Positions 16,401 through 24,347 are shown, counted from the first letter of the stretch. The stretch is 33,501 nucleotides of DNA from Iodobacter sp. (GCF_025352645.1 NZ_JANXSO010000096.1:1-33501); one strand, 5' to 3'. Translations and numbers: made by a program. The notes: a model not told the origin generated them from the letters alone.

Positions 16401-16435
16401 CTCCCTTTCTTATCGCAGCCTCAAGAAAAATGCGA

Positions 16436-16813
16436 TTACACTGCACTCCAAGGCTTACCCAATGGGCTGAATGTTGGTTTTTGGCCACCCCAAAGTTGTT
16501 CTAGATCGTAGTAATCACGCACTGGCGGTAACATCACGTGTACCACCAATGAGCCTGCATCAACTAATACCCATTCGCCTGATTCATGGCCTTCAGTGCT
16601 CATGATGTCATAGCCTTTTGATTTCAAATCAACGGCAACATTGTTAGCAAGCGCTCGAACTTGGCGGTTTGAGTCACCAGTACAAACAATCATGCAGTCA
16701 AATAGATCGGTCAGTTCGGTGGTATCAAGATCAATAATATCTTTACCCTTGATGTCTTCTAGTGCAGTCATTGCTATTGCACGCATCTGCATTGTGTATT
16801 CGTTCATTGCCAT
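16436..16813 (-). CDS. rsfS: Ribosomal silencing factor RsfS
   Basis: A 125-residue protein that binds ribosomal protein uL14 on the 50S subunit and blocks subunit joining when nutrients are scarce. The family features are visible: LEDIKGKDIIDLDTTELTDLFDCMIVCTGDSNRQVRALANNV and EGHESGEWVLVDAGSLVVHVM, with the DYYDLEQLW tail. GGAAAC precedes the ATG at 16813. It follows nadD at 45 bp, the classic bacterial pairing. The gene that often comes next, rlmH, is not in this window. Confidence 0.96.
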   Translation of the reverse strand: MAMNEYTMQMRAIAMTALEDIKGKDIIDLDTTELTDLFDCMIVCTGDSNRQVRALANNVAVDLKSKGYDIMSTEGHESGEWVLVDAGSLVVHVMLPPVRDYYDLEQLWGGQKPTFSPLGKPWSAV

Positions 16814-16858
16814 TGTTATCTGTTTCCAAAGTAATAGATTTAAAACTGTAAGGCAGTT

Positions 16859-17485
16859 CTAGGTGTTTCTAGAATAGACGCCCGACTGCTGCAAGGTTGC
16901 TGCAATTGGGCTAAGTTCGCTTATATCTTCACCGCGTGCAAGTTTCTCACGCAGTTGCGTGGAAGAGACCGACATCAGCGGGAGAGGTAAAACGCTGATT
17001 TTACCCCGAGCCAAGGTCTCTGGGGACGCTGGTTCATATCGTTTGGCCAATTCACTGCTTATGACTTCAGGAAATTGACTAAATCCGGGGCGGTTGGCCA
17101 CGACCATATGCCCTAGTTCTAACAGTTCTTGCCATCGATACCAGCTTGGCAGATGGGCAAATGAATCGCCACCTATCAGCCAGACTAATAGGCTATGCGG
17201 TTGTTCCTGTTGTATCTCTGTCAGGGTATCAAAGGTATAGCTGACACCCTTCCCCCTTACTTCCCTATCGTCACTCAGCAGGTTTTGCTCAGTGGCTAAA
17301 GCAAGGTTGAGCCATTCCAAACGCTGGGTGGGCGTGGCTTGGGGGGAGGTTCGGTGTGGTGGTACGCCAGTTGGAATCAAGCGTACTTCGCTTAAGGCAA
17401 AGGTATCTCGCAGTGAGCGGGCGAGTGCCAGATGCCCAAAATGCACAGGGTTAAATGTGCCACCATAAATCCCTAGTGCCTGCAT
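16859..17485 (-). CDS. nadD: Nicotinate-nucleotide adenylyltransferase
   Basis: A 208-residue enzyme that makes nicotinate adenine dinucleotide from nicotinate mononucleotide and ATP in NAD synthesis. It opens with LGIYGGTFNPVHFGHL, containing the GGTFNPxHxGH nucleotide-binding motif. Further on come WLIGGDSFAHLPSWYRW and the C-terminal SVSSTQLREKL, the ISSTxxR motif. Its ATG shares one base with the stop codon of proA (TAATG), which suggests translational coupling. Length is normal. Confidence 0.96.
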   Translation of the reverse strand: MQALGIYGGTFNPVHFGHLALARSLRDTFALSEVRLIPTGVPPHRTSPQATPTQRLEWLNLALATEQNLLSDDREVRGKGVSYTFDTLTEIQQEQPHSLLVWLIGGDSFAHLPSWYRWQELLELGHMVVANRPGFSQFPEVISSELAKRYEPASPETLARGKISVLPLPLMSVSSTQLREKLARGEDISELSPIAATLQQSGVYSRNT

Positions 17486-18735
17486 TAGCTACGGATTTCG
17501 CCATTGCCAAATACAATCCATTTTTCGCTGGTTAAACCATTAAGCCCAACGGGGCCACGGGCATGGATTTTATCGGTAGAGATGCCAATTTCTGCACCTA
17601 AACCATATTCAAAGCCATCAGCAAAGCGGGTAGAGGCATTAATCATCACGCTGGATGAATCCACTTCACGTAAAAACTGCCGTGATTTGCTGTAGTTTTC
17701 GGTGACAATCGCATCGGTATGATGGCTGCCCCAGGTATTGATATGCTCAATCGCTTCGTCTAAATCGCTGACAATTTTGATTGCCAGAATTGGGGCCAAG
17801 TATTCAGTGGCCCAGTCTTCTTCTGTGGCGGCATTAATATGCGGCAGCACGGCTAGGGTTTTGGCGCAGCCACGCAGCTCGACGCCTTTGGCGGCGTAGA
17901 TGTCGGCCAACGGTGGCAAAATCAGCTCGGCGACAGTATCGTGCACTAGCAGTGTTTCCATGGTGTTGCACGTACCGTAACGATGCGTTTTTGCGTTATC
18001 GCTAATGGCAATCGCTTTTACTGGATCTGCTTCGTCGTCGATATAAACGTGGCAAATACCGTCTAAGTGTTTGATGACGGGCACACGGGCGTCTGCGGCA
18101 ATTCTGGCGGTCAGGCTTTTGCCGCCACGCGGTACAATCACATCTACAAACTCGCTCATGGTAATCAGTTCGCCCACGGCGGCGCGATCGGGTGTTTCAA
18201 TAATTTGTACGGCGGTGGCGGGTAGGCCTGCAATTTTTAGCCCTTCGCTTACACAGAGTGCAATGGCTTGGTTGCAATAAAAGGCTTCGCGGCCGCCACG
18301 TAAAATGGTGGCGTTGCCAGATTTAATACAAAGGCCAGCTGCGTCTGCGGTGACATTGGGGCGGGCTTCGTAAATAATGCCAATCACACCTAAAGGCACA
18401 CGCATTTTGCCGAGCTGAATGCCGGATGGGCGAAATTTGAAATCACCCATCTCACCTACTGGGTCTGGCAGGCTGGCTATCTGACGCAGGCCATCGGCCA
18501 TGCTTTCAATTGTTTGGGATGTGATCAGTAGGCGATCCAGCATGGCTGGCTCTAGCTCATGTGCTTGATCCATATCGCGCTTATTTGCGGCGAGCAGCGT
18601 ATCCGCATCGCGCAGCAGGGCATCGGCAATTGCATTTAATGCCTGATTTTTGGTCTGCGTGTCCGCTTTTGCCATCAGTCTGCTGGCTGCACGGGCTTGG
18701 CGGCCCACTTGCTGCATATAAGCTTTGATATCCAT
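17485..18735 (-). CDS. proA: Gamma-glutamyl phosphate reductase
   Basis: A 416-residue NADPH-dependent dehydrogenase that makes glutamate 5-semialdehyde in proline synthesis. The start at 18735 ([11 protein letters not shown]) is supported by an AAAGG ribosome-binding sequence and by the family's usual length of about 417; an in-frame ATG at 18765 would add ten atypical residues. The catalytic Cys lies in [12 protein letters not shown] near residue 256, and the family segments [16 protein letters not shown] and [13 protein letters not shown] (C-terminal) are intact. proB is not in the window. The gene ends one base into nadD. Confidence 0.96.
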   Translation of the reverse strand: MDIKAYMQQVGRQARAASRLMAKADTQTKNQALNAIADALLRDADTLLAANKRDMDQAHELEPAMLDRLLITSQTIESMADGLRQIASLPDPVGEMGDFKFRPSGIQLGKMRVPLGVIGIIYEARPNVTADAAGLCIKSGNATILRGGREAFYCNQAIALCVSEGLKIAGLPATAVQIIETPDRAAVGELITMSEFVDVIVPRGGKSLTARIAADARVPVIKHLDGICHVYIDDEADPVKAIAISDNAKTHRYGTCNTMETLLVHDTVAELILPPLADIYAAKGVELRGCAKTLAVLPHINAATEEDWATEYLAPILAIKIVSDLDEAIEHINTWGSHHTDAIVTENYSKSRQFLREVDSSSVMINASTRFADGFEYGLGAEIGISTDKIHARGPVGLNGLTSEKWIVFGNGEIRS

Positions 18736-18768
18736 TTTTCTACCTTTGGGCCTCTTAAGCTGCAATTA

Positions 18769-19536
18769 TCAGGGTTTAGGCGGTAGTTGCAAGACTGTTA
18801 CACCGACATTATCGGCTTTTTTACGATTAAACCAGTCTGGTGCAGAGCTTTGTACCGCAATAATCTGCGGGCCGCTGCTCGTATTTAGCCAGATTGGCGA
18901 GCCTGAGTCACCAGCAAGCGTATCGCAGCGATGATAAATCGTATTGTTTGGGCGTAAGCGGGTAATTTTGCAGTCTTTATGCGCTGTTAGCTCTGTATCG
19001 TGGTCTTCGGCAAAGCCCGCCTGTGTTGCTCGTGATTTTGCGCTGGCAATAACAGCTTTTAATTGGTCTTTTTTGCCATTAAATAGCGGTAGCGGCTCTG
19101 GCGCTTTGCCATCAACTAATTTTAGCTTCAACCAAGCGATATCGTAGGCGGCAGCGGAGTCTTGGATGTAAACGTCATCCCCTTTATAAACCAAGCCCTT
19201 TTTAAAGCTAGGGTGAAAATATTGCCCGACTACTTGATAGCGCGCCTGATACTCACCTTTATGAAAGCCCGCTTTAAACCAGCGTCCTGCATCCAGCTTT
19301 TTTGCATCCATTAAGAAACAATGTGCGGCAGTAATGGCTAAATCAGGCGCGACTAGCGTGGCGGTACAGGTACTTGCTGCCACCGTTTCTAGCTGGCCAA
19401 TCGCTGCAAATGGCGGTGCATAAGGGGCGGCAATAAATACCCTATCATCCTGGCCAAAAAACAAAATTTTGTTTTCTTTACTGGTTTGGGCAAAAACGCT
19501 GGAGCTGAGGGCAAGAAGAAGGATGGCGTATTTCAT
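18769..19536 (-). CDS. Secreted trypsin-like serine protease
   Basis: A 255-residue exported protease of the S1 (chymotrypsin) fold. A signal peptide (MKYAILLLALSSSVFA) is followed by the triad His72 (AITAAHCF), Asp132 (AAYDIAWLKL) and Ser211 (LAGDSGSPIW), all with proper context. Cysteines 57 and 73, and 189 and 204, are placed to form two disulfides. There is no PDZ domain and no membrane anchor, so it should be periplasmic or secreted; the substrate is unknown. It ends 33 bp before proA on the same strand, yet nothing links the functions, and co-transcription may be incidental. Confidence 0.88.
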   Translation of the reverse strand: MKYAILLLALSSSVFAQTSKENKILFFGQDDRVFIAAPYAPPFAAIGQLETVAASTCTATLVAPDLAITAAHCFLMDAKKLDAGRWFKAGFHKGEYQARYQVVGQYFHPSFKKGLVYKGDDVYIQDSAAAYDIAWLKLKLVDGKAPEPLPLFNGKKDQLKAVIASAKSRATQAGFAEDHDTELTAHKDCKITRLRPNNTIYHRCDTLAGDSGSPIWLNTSSGPQIIAVQSSAPDWFNRKKADNVGVTVLQLPPKP

Positions 19537-19678
19537 ATCTTATTTATAAGTTTTGATCGTGCTAAATATTGCGGCTTTGGGCTGCAAAATGTATGCACAA
19601 AAAGAGGGTGAAGAGTGATTAGGATAAGTTGATGACGTTTAGTTCATTCACTTATGCAAATCGTTCTTTTAAAACAAC

Positions 19679-19706
19679 AAAAACGGGGACCGAGGTCCCC
19701 GTTTTT
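19679..19706. terminator. Strong intrinsic terminator of the asr-like gene
   Basis: AAAAACGGGGAC (19679-19690) pairs perfectly with 19695-19706 around a 4-base loop, with a T-tract on either strand. It lies 17 bases past the asr-like stop codon. Confidence 0.93.
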
Positions 19707-19722
19707 GATACAGCGTTTGGTA

Positions 19723-20166
19723 TTACTTAGCAGCAGAAGCGGCAGAAGCAGCAGATGCGTGCTTTTTAGCTTGAGCTTTTTGTACTGTAGAAGCAGCAGA
19801 AGCAGCGGCTTTCTTAGCTTGAGCTTTTTGTACTGTAGAAGCAGCAGAAGCAGCAGCTTTCTTAGCTTGAGCTTTTTGTACTGTAGAAGCAGCAGAAGCA
19901 GCTACTTTCTTAGCTTGAGCTTTTTGTACTGTAGAAGCAGCAGAAGCAGCTACTTTTTTAGCTTGAGCTTTTTGTACTGTAGAAGCAGCAGAAGCAGCTA
20001 CTTTCTTAGATTGAGCTTTTTGTACTGTAGAAGCTGCTGGAGCAGCTTTCTTAGCGTGCTTTTCAACTTTAACTGTTTTAACAGTAGAAGCTGTCGATGC
20101 GTCAGCAGCGAATGAAGTAGCTGAAACGAAAACTGTAGCGAGCAATACGGCAAGAAGCTTGTTCAT
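19723..20166 (-). CDS. asr: Exported alanine/lysine-rich repeat protein, Asr (acid-shock) type
   Basis: A 147-residue protein with a signal peptide (MNKLLAVLLATVFVSATSFA) and a low-complexity mature part made of 16-residue repeats of the form STVQKAQAKKVAASAA. It is very rich in Ala, Lys, Ser and Gln, and strongly basic. The E. coli acid-shock protein Asr has the same build: signal peptide, then Ala/Lys repeats containing AQKAQAAKK. In E. coli asr is activated by RstA; here the gene sits 158 bp behind rstB, with an RstA-box-like site upstream. AGGAT at 20176-20180 is the ribosome-binding site, and GATAAT (complement of 20216-20221) is a possible -10. In E. coli the protein helps survival in acid, probably by binding protons or shielding periplasmic proteins. 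Low complexity makes strict homology hard to prove; a histone-like repeat protein is excluded by the signal peptide. Confidence 0.72.
   Translation of the reverse strand: MNKLLAVLLATVFVSATSFAADASTASTVKTVKVEKHAKKAAPAASTVQKAQSKKVAASAASTVQKAQAKKVAASAASTVQKAQAKKVAASAASTVQKAQAKKAAASAASTVQKAQAKKAAASAASTVQKAQAKKHASAASAASAAK
19766..20039. repeat. 48-bp tandem repeats inside the asr-like gene
   Basis: The anchor GAGCTTTTTGTACTGTAGAAG recurs with its first base at 19773, 19821, 19869, 19917, 19965 and 20013, exactly 48 bases apart each time (the anchor is described from its start only). There are therefore six near-identical units, each coding 16 residues, differing mainly at the Val/Ala codon after the KK pair. 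Such a tract can gain or lose units by slippage without breaking the frame. Confidence 0.92.
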
Positions 20167-20263
20167 TTGATTTAGATCCTGAATGATTTATTGGGTTGGT
20201 CATGCTATGGGATGGATTATCAACACTTCCTTGCCGAAGTTCGATAAGCACTTGGTAGCAGTC

Positions 20264-20277
20264 TGTAACGCTATGTA
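20264..20277 (-). promoter_or_regulatory. RstA-box-like site upstream of the asr-like gene
   Basis: The minus strand reads TACATAGCGTTACA. The E. coli RstA box, as I recall it, is TACATNTNGTTACA, so 11 of 12 defined positions match (only the T at position 7 differs). It lies 98 bp upstream of the asr-like ATG and about 43 bp upstream of a GATAAT -10 candidate, a suitable place for an activator. Confidence 0.65.
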
Positions 20278-20324
20278 CGTTGGCTACGATAAAGGTAGGC
20301 GATGAGCGTAGTTACCACGGTTGC

Positions 20325-21635
20325 CTATAGCACGGAGCGACCCGCATCTTTTAATGGAGTTGGCCAACTCAGGGTAACGCGTGCGCCGCCTAATGGTGCA
20401 TCGCTAATTGCTGCCGATCCCCCGTGCCCGCGCATAATCATTGAAACGATGGCGAGGCCAAGCCCAAAGCCGCCGGTTTGGCGATTACGGCTGACTTCTA
20501 AACGCTCAAAGGGTTGCAGCAGGCGTTGGCGCTCAGATTCAGGAATCCCTTGGCCATTATCATCAATATGTATTTGCGCCCTGCCGTTTTCCCATTGCAC
20601 CGTTAGTGCAATTTGAGTGCCGCCATAGCGCCGAGAGTTGCTCATTAAATTAGCTAAGGCACGGGTTAGGTAATGACTATCTGCTTCCAAATAAGGTGTT
20701 TGGCCTGGTAGTAGATTGATAAGCTCGGGGGTAATGGAGCTTTGGCTACTAAACTCGCTGATTTGTCGCCGTAGCCACGGCAGAATTTCTATGGGCTGGG
20801 TTTCTAAATTGAGTTGGGGCTTATCTAAAGTCGACATGGTGAGCCATTCTTCGATTAACTCGTCGATTTGGCCTAGATCGCGCTCAATGGCAATAATTTG
20901 CTCGCTGGTAGACGCTCCGCTTTTTATGGCTTCTAAACGATAACGTAGCCTAGCTAAGGGGGTGCGTAAATCATGCGACACCGCATCAATCAGCGCCTTG
21001 CGGCTGGCGGTGAGTTCTTCTACATCGTGGGCCATGCGATTAAAGGTGACGCCTAGCGAATTCAGCGTTGAGCTTTCATTAAGGGTTACCCGAACACTGA
21101 AATCCCCTTCGCCCAGTTGGCGGCTTTGCCGTGCCATATGTTGTAAATCTCGCCAAAGCGGGCGCATCCACAGCCAAGTAGGCAATCCAAGCGCTGCACA
21201 CATGAGTAACAGCGCCACCATGTCAGGCCAAGAAAAATTGTCCAGCCGCTGCAAATAAGGCACCGGCCCCAGTACCACCATCAGCTCGGTATGGGGAATG
21301 CGGTGTAAATAAACGTCCTGATTTTCTAGGAAAATAATGTCGCCATTGATCAGTGCCTGCTGATTACTTTTGCTGAGTGTGTAGGCGTTGAGTGTTTCAA
21401 TTTCTACTGGTAGAGGCAGTTTGTTTTTAAGGCGCTTAACTTCATCATGCCAAATTGAAGGGGGTAAATCGCCAAGGGTGGACTCGATCACGCTGATGGT
21501 GGTTTTGAAAATATCCGATAAATAATGTTGATTACTGCTTTCAAATAGATTTTGATAGAGCTCATCAATCACAAAGGATGACGCCAAAAAACAGACCACC
21601 ACGGTAAGATAAAAGCGTAGAAAGAGTTGGCGCAT
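20325..21635 (-). CDS. rstB: Sensor histidine kinase RstB
   Basis: A 436-residue inner-membrane kinase. I take the ATG at 21635 (MRQLFLRFYLTVVVCFLASSFVI), which starts directly with the first membrane helix as in E. coli RstB. The open frame from 21776 runs through a large hairpin and adds 47 unlikely residues. A periplasmic domain of about 100 residues (26-134) precedes the second helix (MVALLLMCAALGLPTWLWM). After HAMP comes the phosphoacceptor motif DAVSHDLRTPLARLRYRLEAI with His221. The ATPase domain has LMSNSRRYGG, DDNGQGIP and GGFGLGLAIV. It is the partner of RstA encoded upstream. No strong ribosome-binding site is visible. Confidence 0.9.
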   Translation of the reverse strand: MRQLFLRFYLTVVVCFLASSFVIDELYQNLFESSNQHYLSDIFKTTISVIESTLGDLPPSIWHDEVKRLKNKLPLPVEIETLNAYTLSKSNQQALINGDIIFLENQDVYLHRIPHTELMVVLGPVPYLQRLDNFSWPDMVALLLMCAALGLPTWLWMRPLWRDLQHMARQSRQLGEGDFSVRVTLNESSTLNSLGVTFNRMAHDVEELTASRKALIDAVSHDLRTPLARLRYRLEAIKSGASTSEQIIAIERDLGQIDELIEEWLTMSTLDKPQLNLETQPIEILPWLRRQISEFSSQSSITPELINLLPGQTPYLEADSHYLTRALANLMSNSRRYGGTQIALTVQWENGRAQIHIDDNGQGIPESERQRLLQPFERLEVSRNRQTGGFGLGLAIVSMIMRGHGGSAAISDAPLGGARVTLSWPTPLKDAGRSVL

Positions 21636-21728
21636 AGGGGACCGCTTGTTGGGGATGGGGAGACTGTTATTTGTTAGTAGGTAGATATGAGGTAAAACTA
21701 TTTTTTGCCCGTAAAAATCACTACGGTT

Positions 21729-21778
21729 TGTTGACGCTGCATTCACAATTACGCTGAGCCGTGAATTCAGCGTCAACA
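21729..21778. promoter_or_regulatory. Large switchable hairpin in the rstA-rstB gap
   Basis: TGTTGACGCTGCATTCAC (21729-21746) pairs with 21761-21778 at 17 of 18 positions. The right arm contains TCAGCGT (21767-21773), which can instead pair with ACGCTGA (21751-21757) in the loop, so two mutually exclusive hairpins are possible. There is no T-tract after it on the minus strand. It may tune the rstB level relative to rstA by RNA processing or attenuation, or be a dispersed repeat. Confidence 0.6.
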
Positions 21779-21890
21779 GACTTTAAAGGCGCTATAGCTT
21801 ATAGTTTTTGTAGAGCGAGCTTAGCTTTTTGGCTAGGCCTATTCGTGATTTTTTGTGAGCTATGCAGTAATTTTGATTCCCGACGCTCGC

Positions 21891-22616
21891 TTACTCTTGC
21901 CACCAGATGTCCGTGGCAAATAAATAACCTTTATGGCGGATGGTTTTTATTTTGCGTGGCTCATGTGGATCATCATCCAGCTTTTTGCGCAGACGTGAGA
22001 TCGCCACATCGATGCTGCGATCCATTCCGTCGTACTCAATGCCGCGTAATACTTTTAATAAGTGATCGCGCGATAAAATATCGCCGGCTTGGCTGGCTAA
22101 TGCCCACAGTAAATCAAAATCACCCGTGGATAAGCCTAGCGCTTCGCCGCGATAACTGGCGGTGCGGTTGCGTAAATCAACCAAAAGCTGGCCAAAATTT
22201 AGCGTAGAGCGATCGGCCGCAGGTGCTGGGCTGGATACAAGCGGCGTGCCGCTGGCCGTTTTGCGTAGATGGGCACGAATTCGGGCCAGCAACACCGAGG
22301 GCGGTGTGGTTTTAACCACGTAGTCGGTTGCGCCGATTTCAAAGCCTAGAATCTGATTCATATCGCTATTGAGCGAAGTGAGCAAAATCACTGGGCCAGT
22401 CCAAAATTCGCGGATTTCGCGGCATAGCGTTAGGCCATCTTTGCCGGGCAACATAATATCGAGCAAGACCAGCGATGGTGGGTTATTGCGCACCGCTTCA
22501 ATGAGGCCGCTGCCATCGGGTAAGACTTCAACAGTAAATTCAAACGAGCGTAAAAAACTTCCAACCAGCTCCGCCAGTTCTGCATCATCTTCAACAAAAA
22601 GAATGCGATGGTTCAT
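21891..22616 (-). CDS. rstA: Response regulator RstA
   Basis: A 241-residue OmpR-family regulator. The receiver domain has FVEDDAELAELV, phospho-acceptor Asp53 (LVLLDIMLPGKDGLTLCREIR), LLTSLNSDMNQILGFEIGATDYVVKTTPPSVLLARIRAHLR, and the winged helix LSTGDFDLLWALASQAGDILSRDHLLKVLRG...SIDVAISRLRKKL...IKTIRHKGYLFA. These long stretches match what I recall of E. coli RstA closely, including the unusual KTTPP in place of KPF. In E. coli it works under PhoPQ and activates asr among others. It is first in the order rstA-rstB-asr on the minus strand; 255 bp separate it from rstB. Confidence 0.93.
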   Translation of the reverse strand: MNHRILFVEDDAELAELVGSFLRSFEFTVEVLPDGSGLIEAVRNNPPSLVLLDIMLPGKDGLTLCREIREFWTGPVILLTSLNSDMNQILGFEIGATDYVVKTTPPSVLLARIRAHLRKTASGTPLVSSPAPAADRSTLNFGQLLVDLRNRTASYRGEALGLSTGDFDLLWALASQAGDILSRDHLLKVLRGIEYDGMDRSIDVAISRLRKKLDDDPHEPRKIKTIRHKGYLFATDIWWQE

Positions 22617-22815
22617 TATTATTCTCGTGGATTGGATTTGTTACGAAGGGAAAAGCGCTTTGCAGGGTAAAACCAGTCAGTAGCGCAGTATAAGTAGCGT
22701 TGATTAAAAGCCAGCGTAACTCGCTTCGCGAGTAATGAGACAAAGGTTTTTCAGCATGCTACGCCATGGTGGGAGCGCTTTGCTGGAGCAGTTTTGTCTC
22801 TCTACTTACGGATGT

Positions 22816-23112
<297 letters not shown>

Positions 23113-23327
23113 CTATGCCACGACAACGCTACTGTTAAAAAGCTGACGAGGCGTAGAGTGTCTGTCTGATTTTTGTTAAATAAAATCGATGTAATGGGCC
23201 AGAATAATGGGCGATAGCTGGGGGCCTGCGGTAGTTCAGGTTAACAATTATCTTGGTCTAGTCTAAGTCAGTAGCGCCCTTTTAGGGCAGAATGGTCTTT
23301 CCTTCATCTTTGCTTGGAGTACACCGT

Positions 23328-23729
23328 ATGGGACTTATTGATCAATTAGCTGGGCAGTTGTTGGGCGGAAAAGAATTACCAGATGGTTTAGTTCAGTCTT
23401 TATCTGGCTTATTGGAGCAACAAGGCGGTATTTCGGGCTTGGTTGAAAAATTTCAAAACGGTGGCCTAGCCGATATCGTGCAGTCTTGGGTGGGGACAGG
23501 GGATAACTTACCGGTTAGCAGCGAGCAAATTGAAGCTGTTTTAGGTGGCGATGCTATTGGTTCTGTGGCAGAAAAACTGGGTGTTAATCCTGGTGATGCC
23601 GCAGCCAAAATTTCTGAATACTTACCGCAAATTATTAATCAACTCACTCCAAATGGTGAAGTGCCAGAAGGAAGCGGGAATTTGCTTTCAGCTGGGCTAG
23701 ATATGCTGAAAGGCAAGTTGTTTGGTTGA
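23328..23729 (+). CDS. DUF937 / YidB-like protein
   Basis: A 133-residue protein of the DUF937 family, to which E. coli YidB belongs; its function is not established. The ATG at 23328 is preceded by GGAG at 23316-23319, which decides the start against 23292. Features are MGLIDQLAGQLLGG, GLVEKFQNGGLADIVQSWVGTGDNLPVSSEQIEAVLG, and NPGDAAAKISEYLPQIINQLTPNGEVP, all family hallmarks. There is no signal peptide or membrane helix. Its terminator has been split by the IS element that begins 37 bp after the stop codon. Confidence 0.9.
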   Translation: MGLIDQLAGQLLGGKELPDGLVQSLSGLLEQQGGISGLVEKFQNGGLADIVQSWVGTGDNLPVSSEQIEAVLGGDAIGSVAEKLGVNPGDAAAKISEYLPQIINQLTPNGEVPEGSGNLLSAGLDMLKGKLFG

Positions 23730-23752
23730 GATTTGCGGATAAAGCGATTAGG

Positions 23753-23759
23753 AAAGCCC
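23753..23759 (+). terminator. Left half of a terminator split by the IS (right half 25226-25235)
   Basis: AAAGCCC at 23753-23759 is complementary to GGGCTTT at 25226-25232, which is followed by TTT. Removing the IS at 23766-25217 restores a 7-bp GC-rich stem with a 14-base loop and T-run, 23 bases after the DUF937 stop codon. Confidence 0.7.
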
Positions 23760-23772
23760 CTTGCGTGAACTG

Positions 23773-23811
23773 CACCCCAAAAGTTGGACACCCGTCCATA
23801 TTTTTGGGGTG
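23773..23811 (+). terminator. Hairpin at the IS left end, before orfA
   Basis: CACCCCAAAA (23773-23782) pairs with TTTTGGGGTG (23802-23811). Inside it GGAC (23786-23789) pairs with GTCC (23794-23797). Five T bases follow, then the orfA ATG. Transcripts entering from outside would fold this hairpin, stop, and hide the GGGG sequence that could serve as ribosome-binding site. Several IS families protect themselves this way. Confidence 0.72.
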
Positions 23812-23816
23812 TTTTT

Positions 23817-24347
23817 ATGTCCAAGTACACAACGCAATTCAAGCTTTCTGTCGTTCAGCAATATTTAACGGGCGAAGCAGGCATCAAAACGATCACCAAC
23901 CAACATGGTATCGAGCAGGCCATGTTTCGTCGCTGGGTGAGGTCGTTTCGCCAGCATGGCGAATCGGGGTTAGCGCCTAAATACAGTCATTACAATGCCG
24001 CATTCAAGCTCTCCGTGCTCCAGCACATGTGGGACAATCATCTTTCCCAGCAGGAAACGAACGCTTATTTTGATATACGTAGCCCCGCTTGCTTGAGCCA
24101 ATGGAGCGCACAGTATGATGCTGGTGGAGTTGCTGCCCTTGAACCCGCGCCTAAAGGTCGAAAGAAATCACCCATGCCCATCGCCGAAAATAACACTGCT
24201 CCCACGCTGGTTGATGATGAAACCCGTAGCCGTGAAGAACTCATTGCAGAAAACAAACGCCTCCGTTTAGAGGTGGCCTACATAAAAAAGTACAATGCCT
24301 TAGTTCAAGCCAAAGCCCAATTGGCGCAGCAGAAACAGCGCAAATAG
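23817..24347 (+). CDS. IS3-family transposase OrfA
   Basis: A 176-residue DNA-binding protein of the IS150 group. Two helix-turn-helix units are visible: about 8-45 (LSVVQQYLTGEAGIKTITNQHGIEQAMFRRWVRSF) and about 60-105. A C-terminal coiled coil (SREELIAENKRLRLEVAYIKKYNALV) mediates oligomerisation. The start is the ATG at 23817, where the decayed copy also starts; an upstream in-frame ATG at 23784 lies within the terminal hairpin. The stop TAG shares one base with the GTG of orfB. Alone it would act as a repressor or binding subunit. Confidence 0.93.
   Translation: MSKYTTQFKLSVVQQYLTGEAGIKTITNQHGIEQAMFRRWVRSFRQHGESGLAPKYSHYNAAFKLSVLQHMWDNHLSQQETNAYFDIRSPACLSQWSAQYDAGGVAALEPAPKGRKKSPMPIAENNTAPTLVDDETRSREELIAENKRLRLEVAYIKKYNALVQAKAQLAQQKQRK
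24284..24290 (+). promoter_or_regulatory. A6G slippery heptamer for -1 frameshifting
   Basis: A AAA AAG sits in the orfA frame with exactly the X XXY YYZ phasing (AAA at 24285-24287, AAG at 24288-24290). The -1 frame entered here is open from 24290 through to the orfB stop, giving an OrfAB fusion of about 455 residues. Confidence 0.9.

Noticed and set aside
19766-20039. The regular 48-bp repeats as a CRISPR array
   Set aside because: The repeats are contiguous without unique spacers and lie in a coding frame; no cas genes are near.
19654-20115. 153-residue Ser/Arg/Leu-rich repeat protein on the plus strand
   Set aside because: It is the antisense shadow of the repeats in the asr-like gene; it has no signal of its own, and the minus-strand frame has a signal peptide, ribosome-binding site and terminator.
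21636-21776. 47-residue extension of RstB
   Set aside because: It covers the arms of the large hairpin; the shorter start matches the E. coli protein, beginning right at the first membrane helix.
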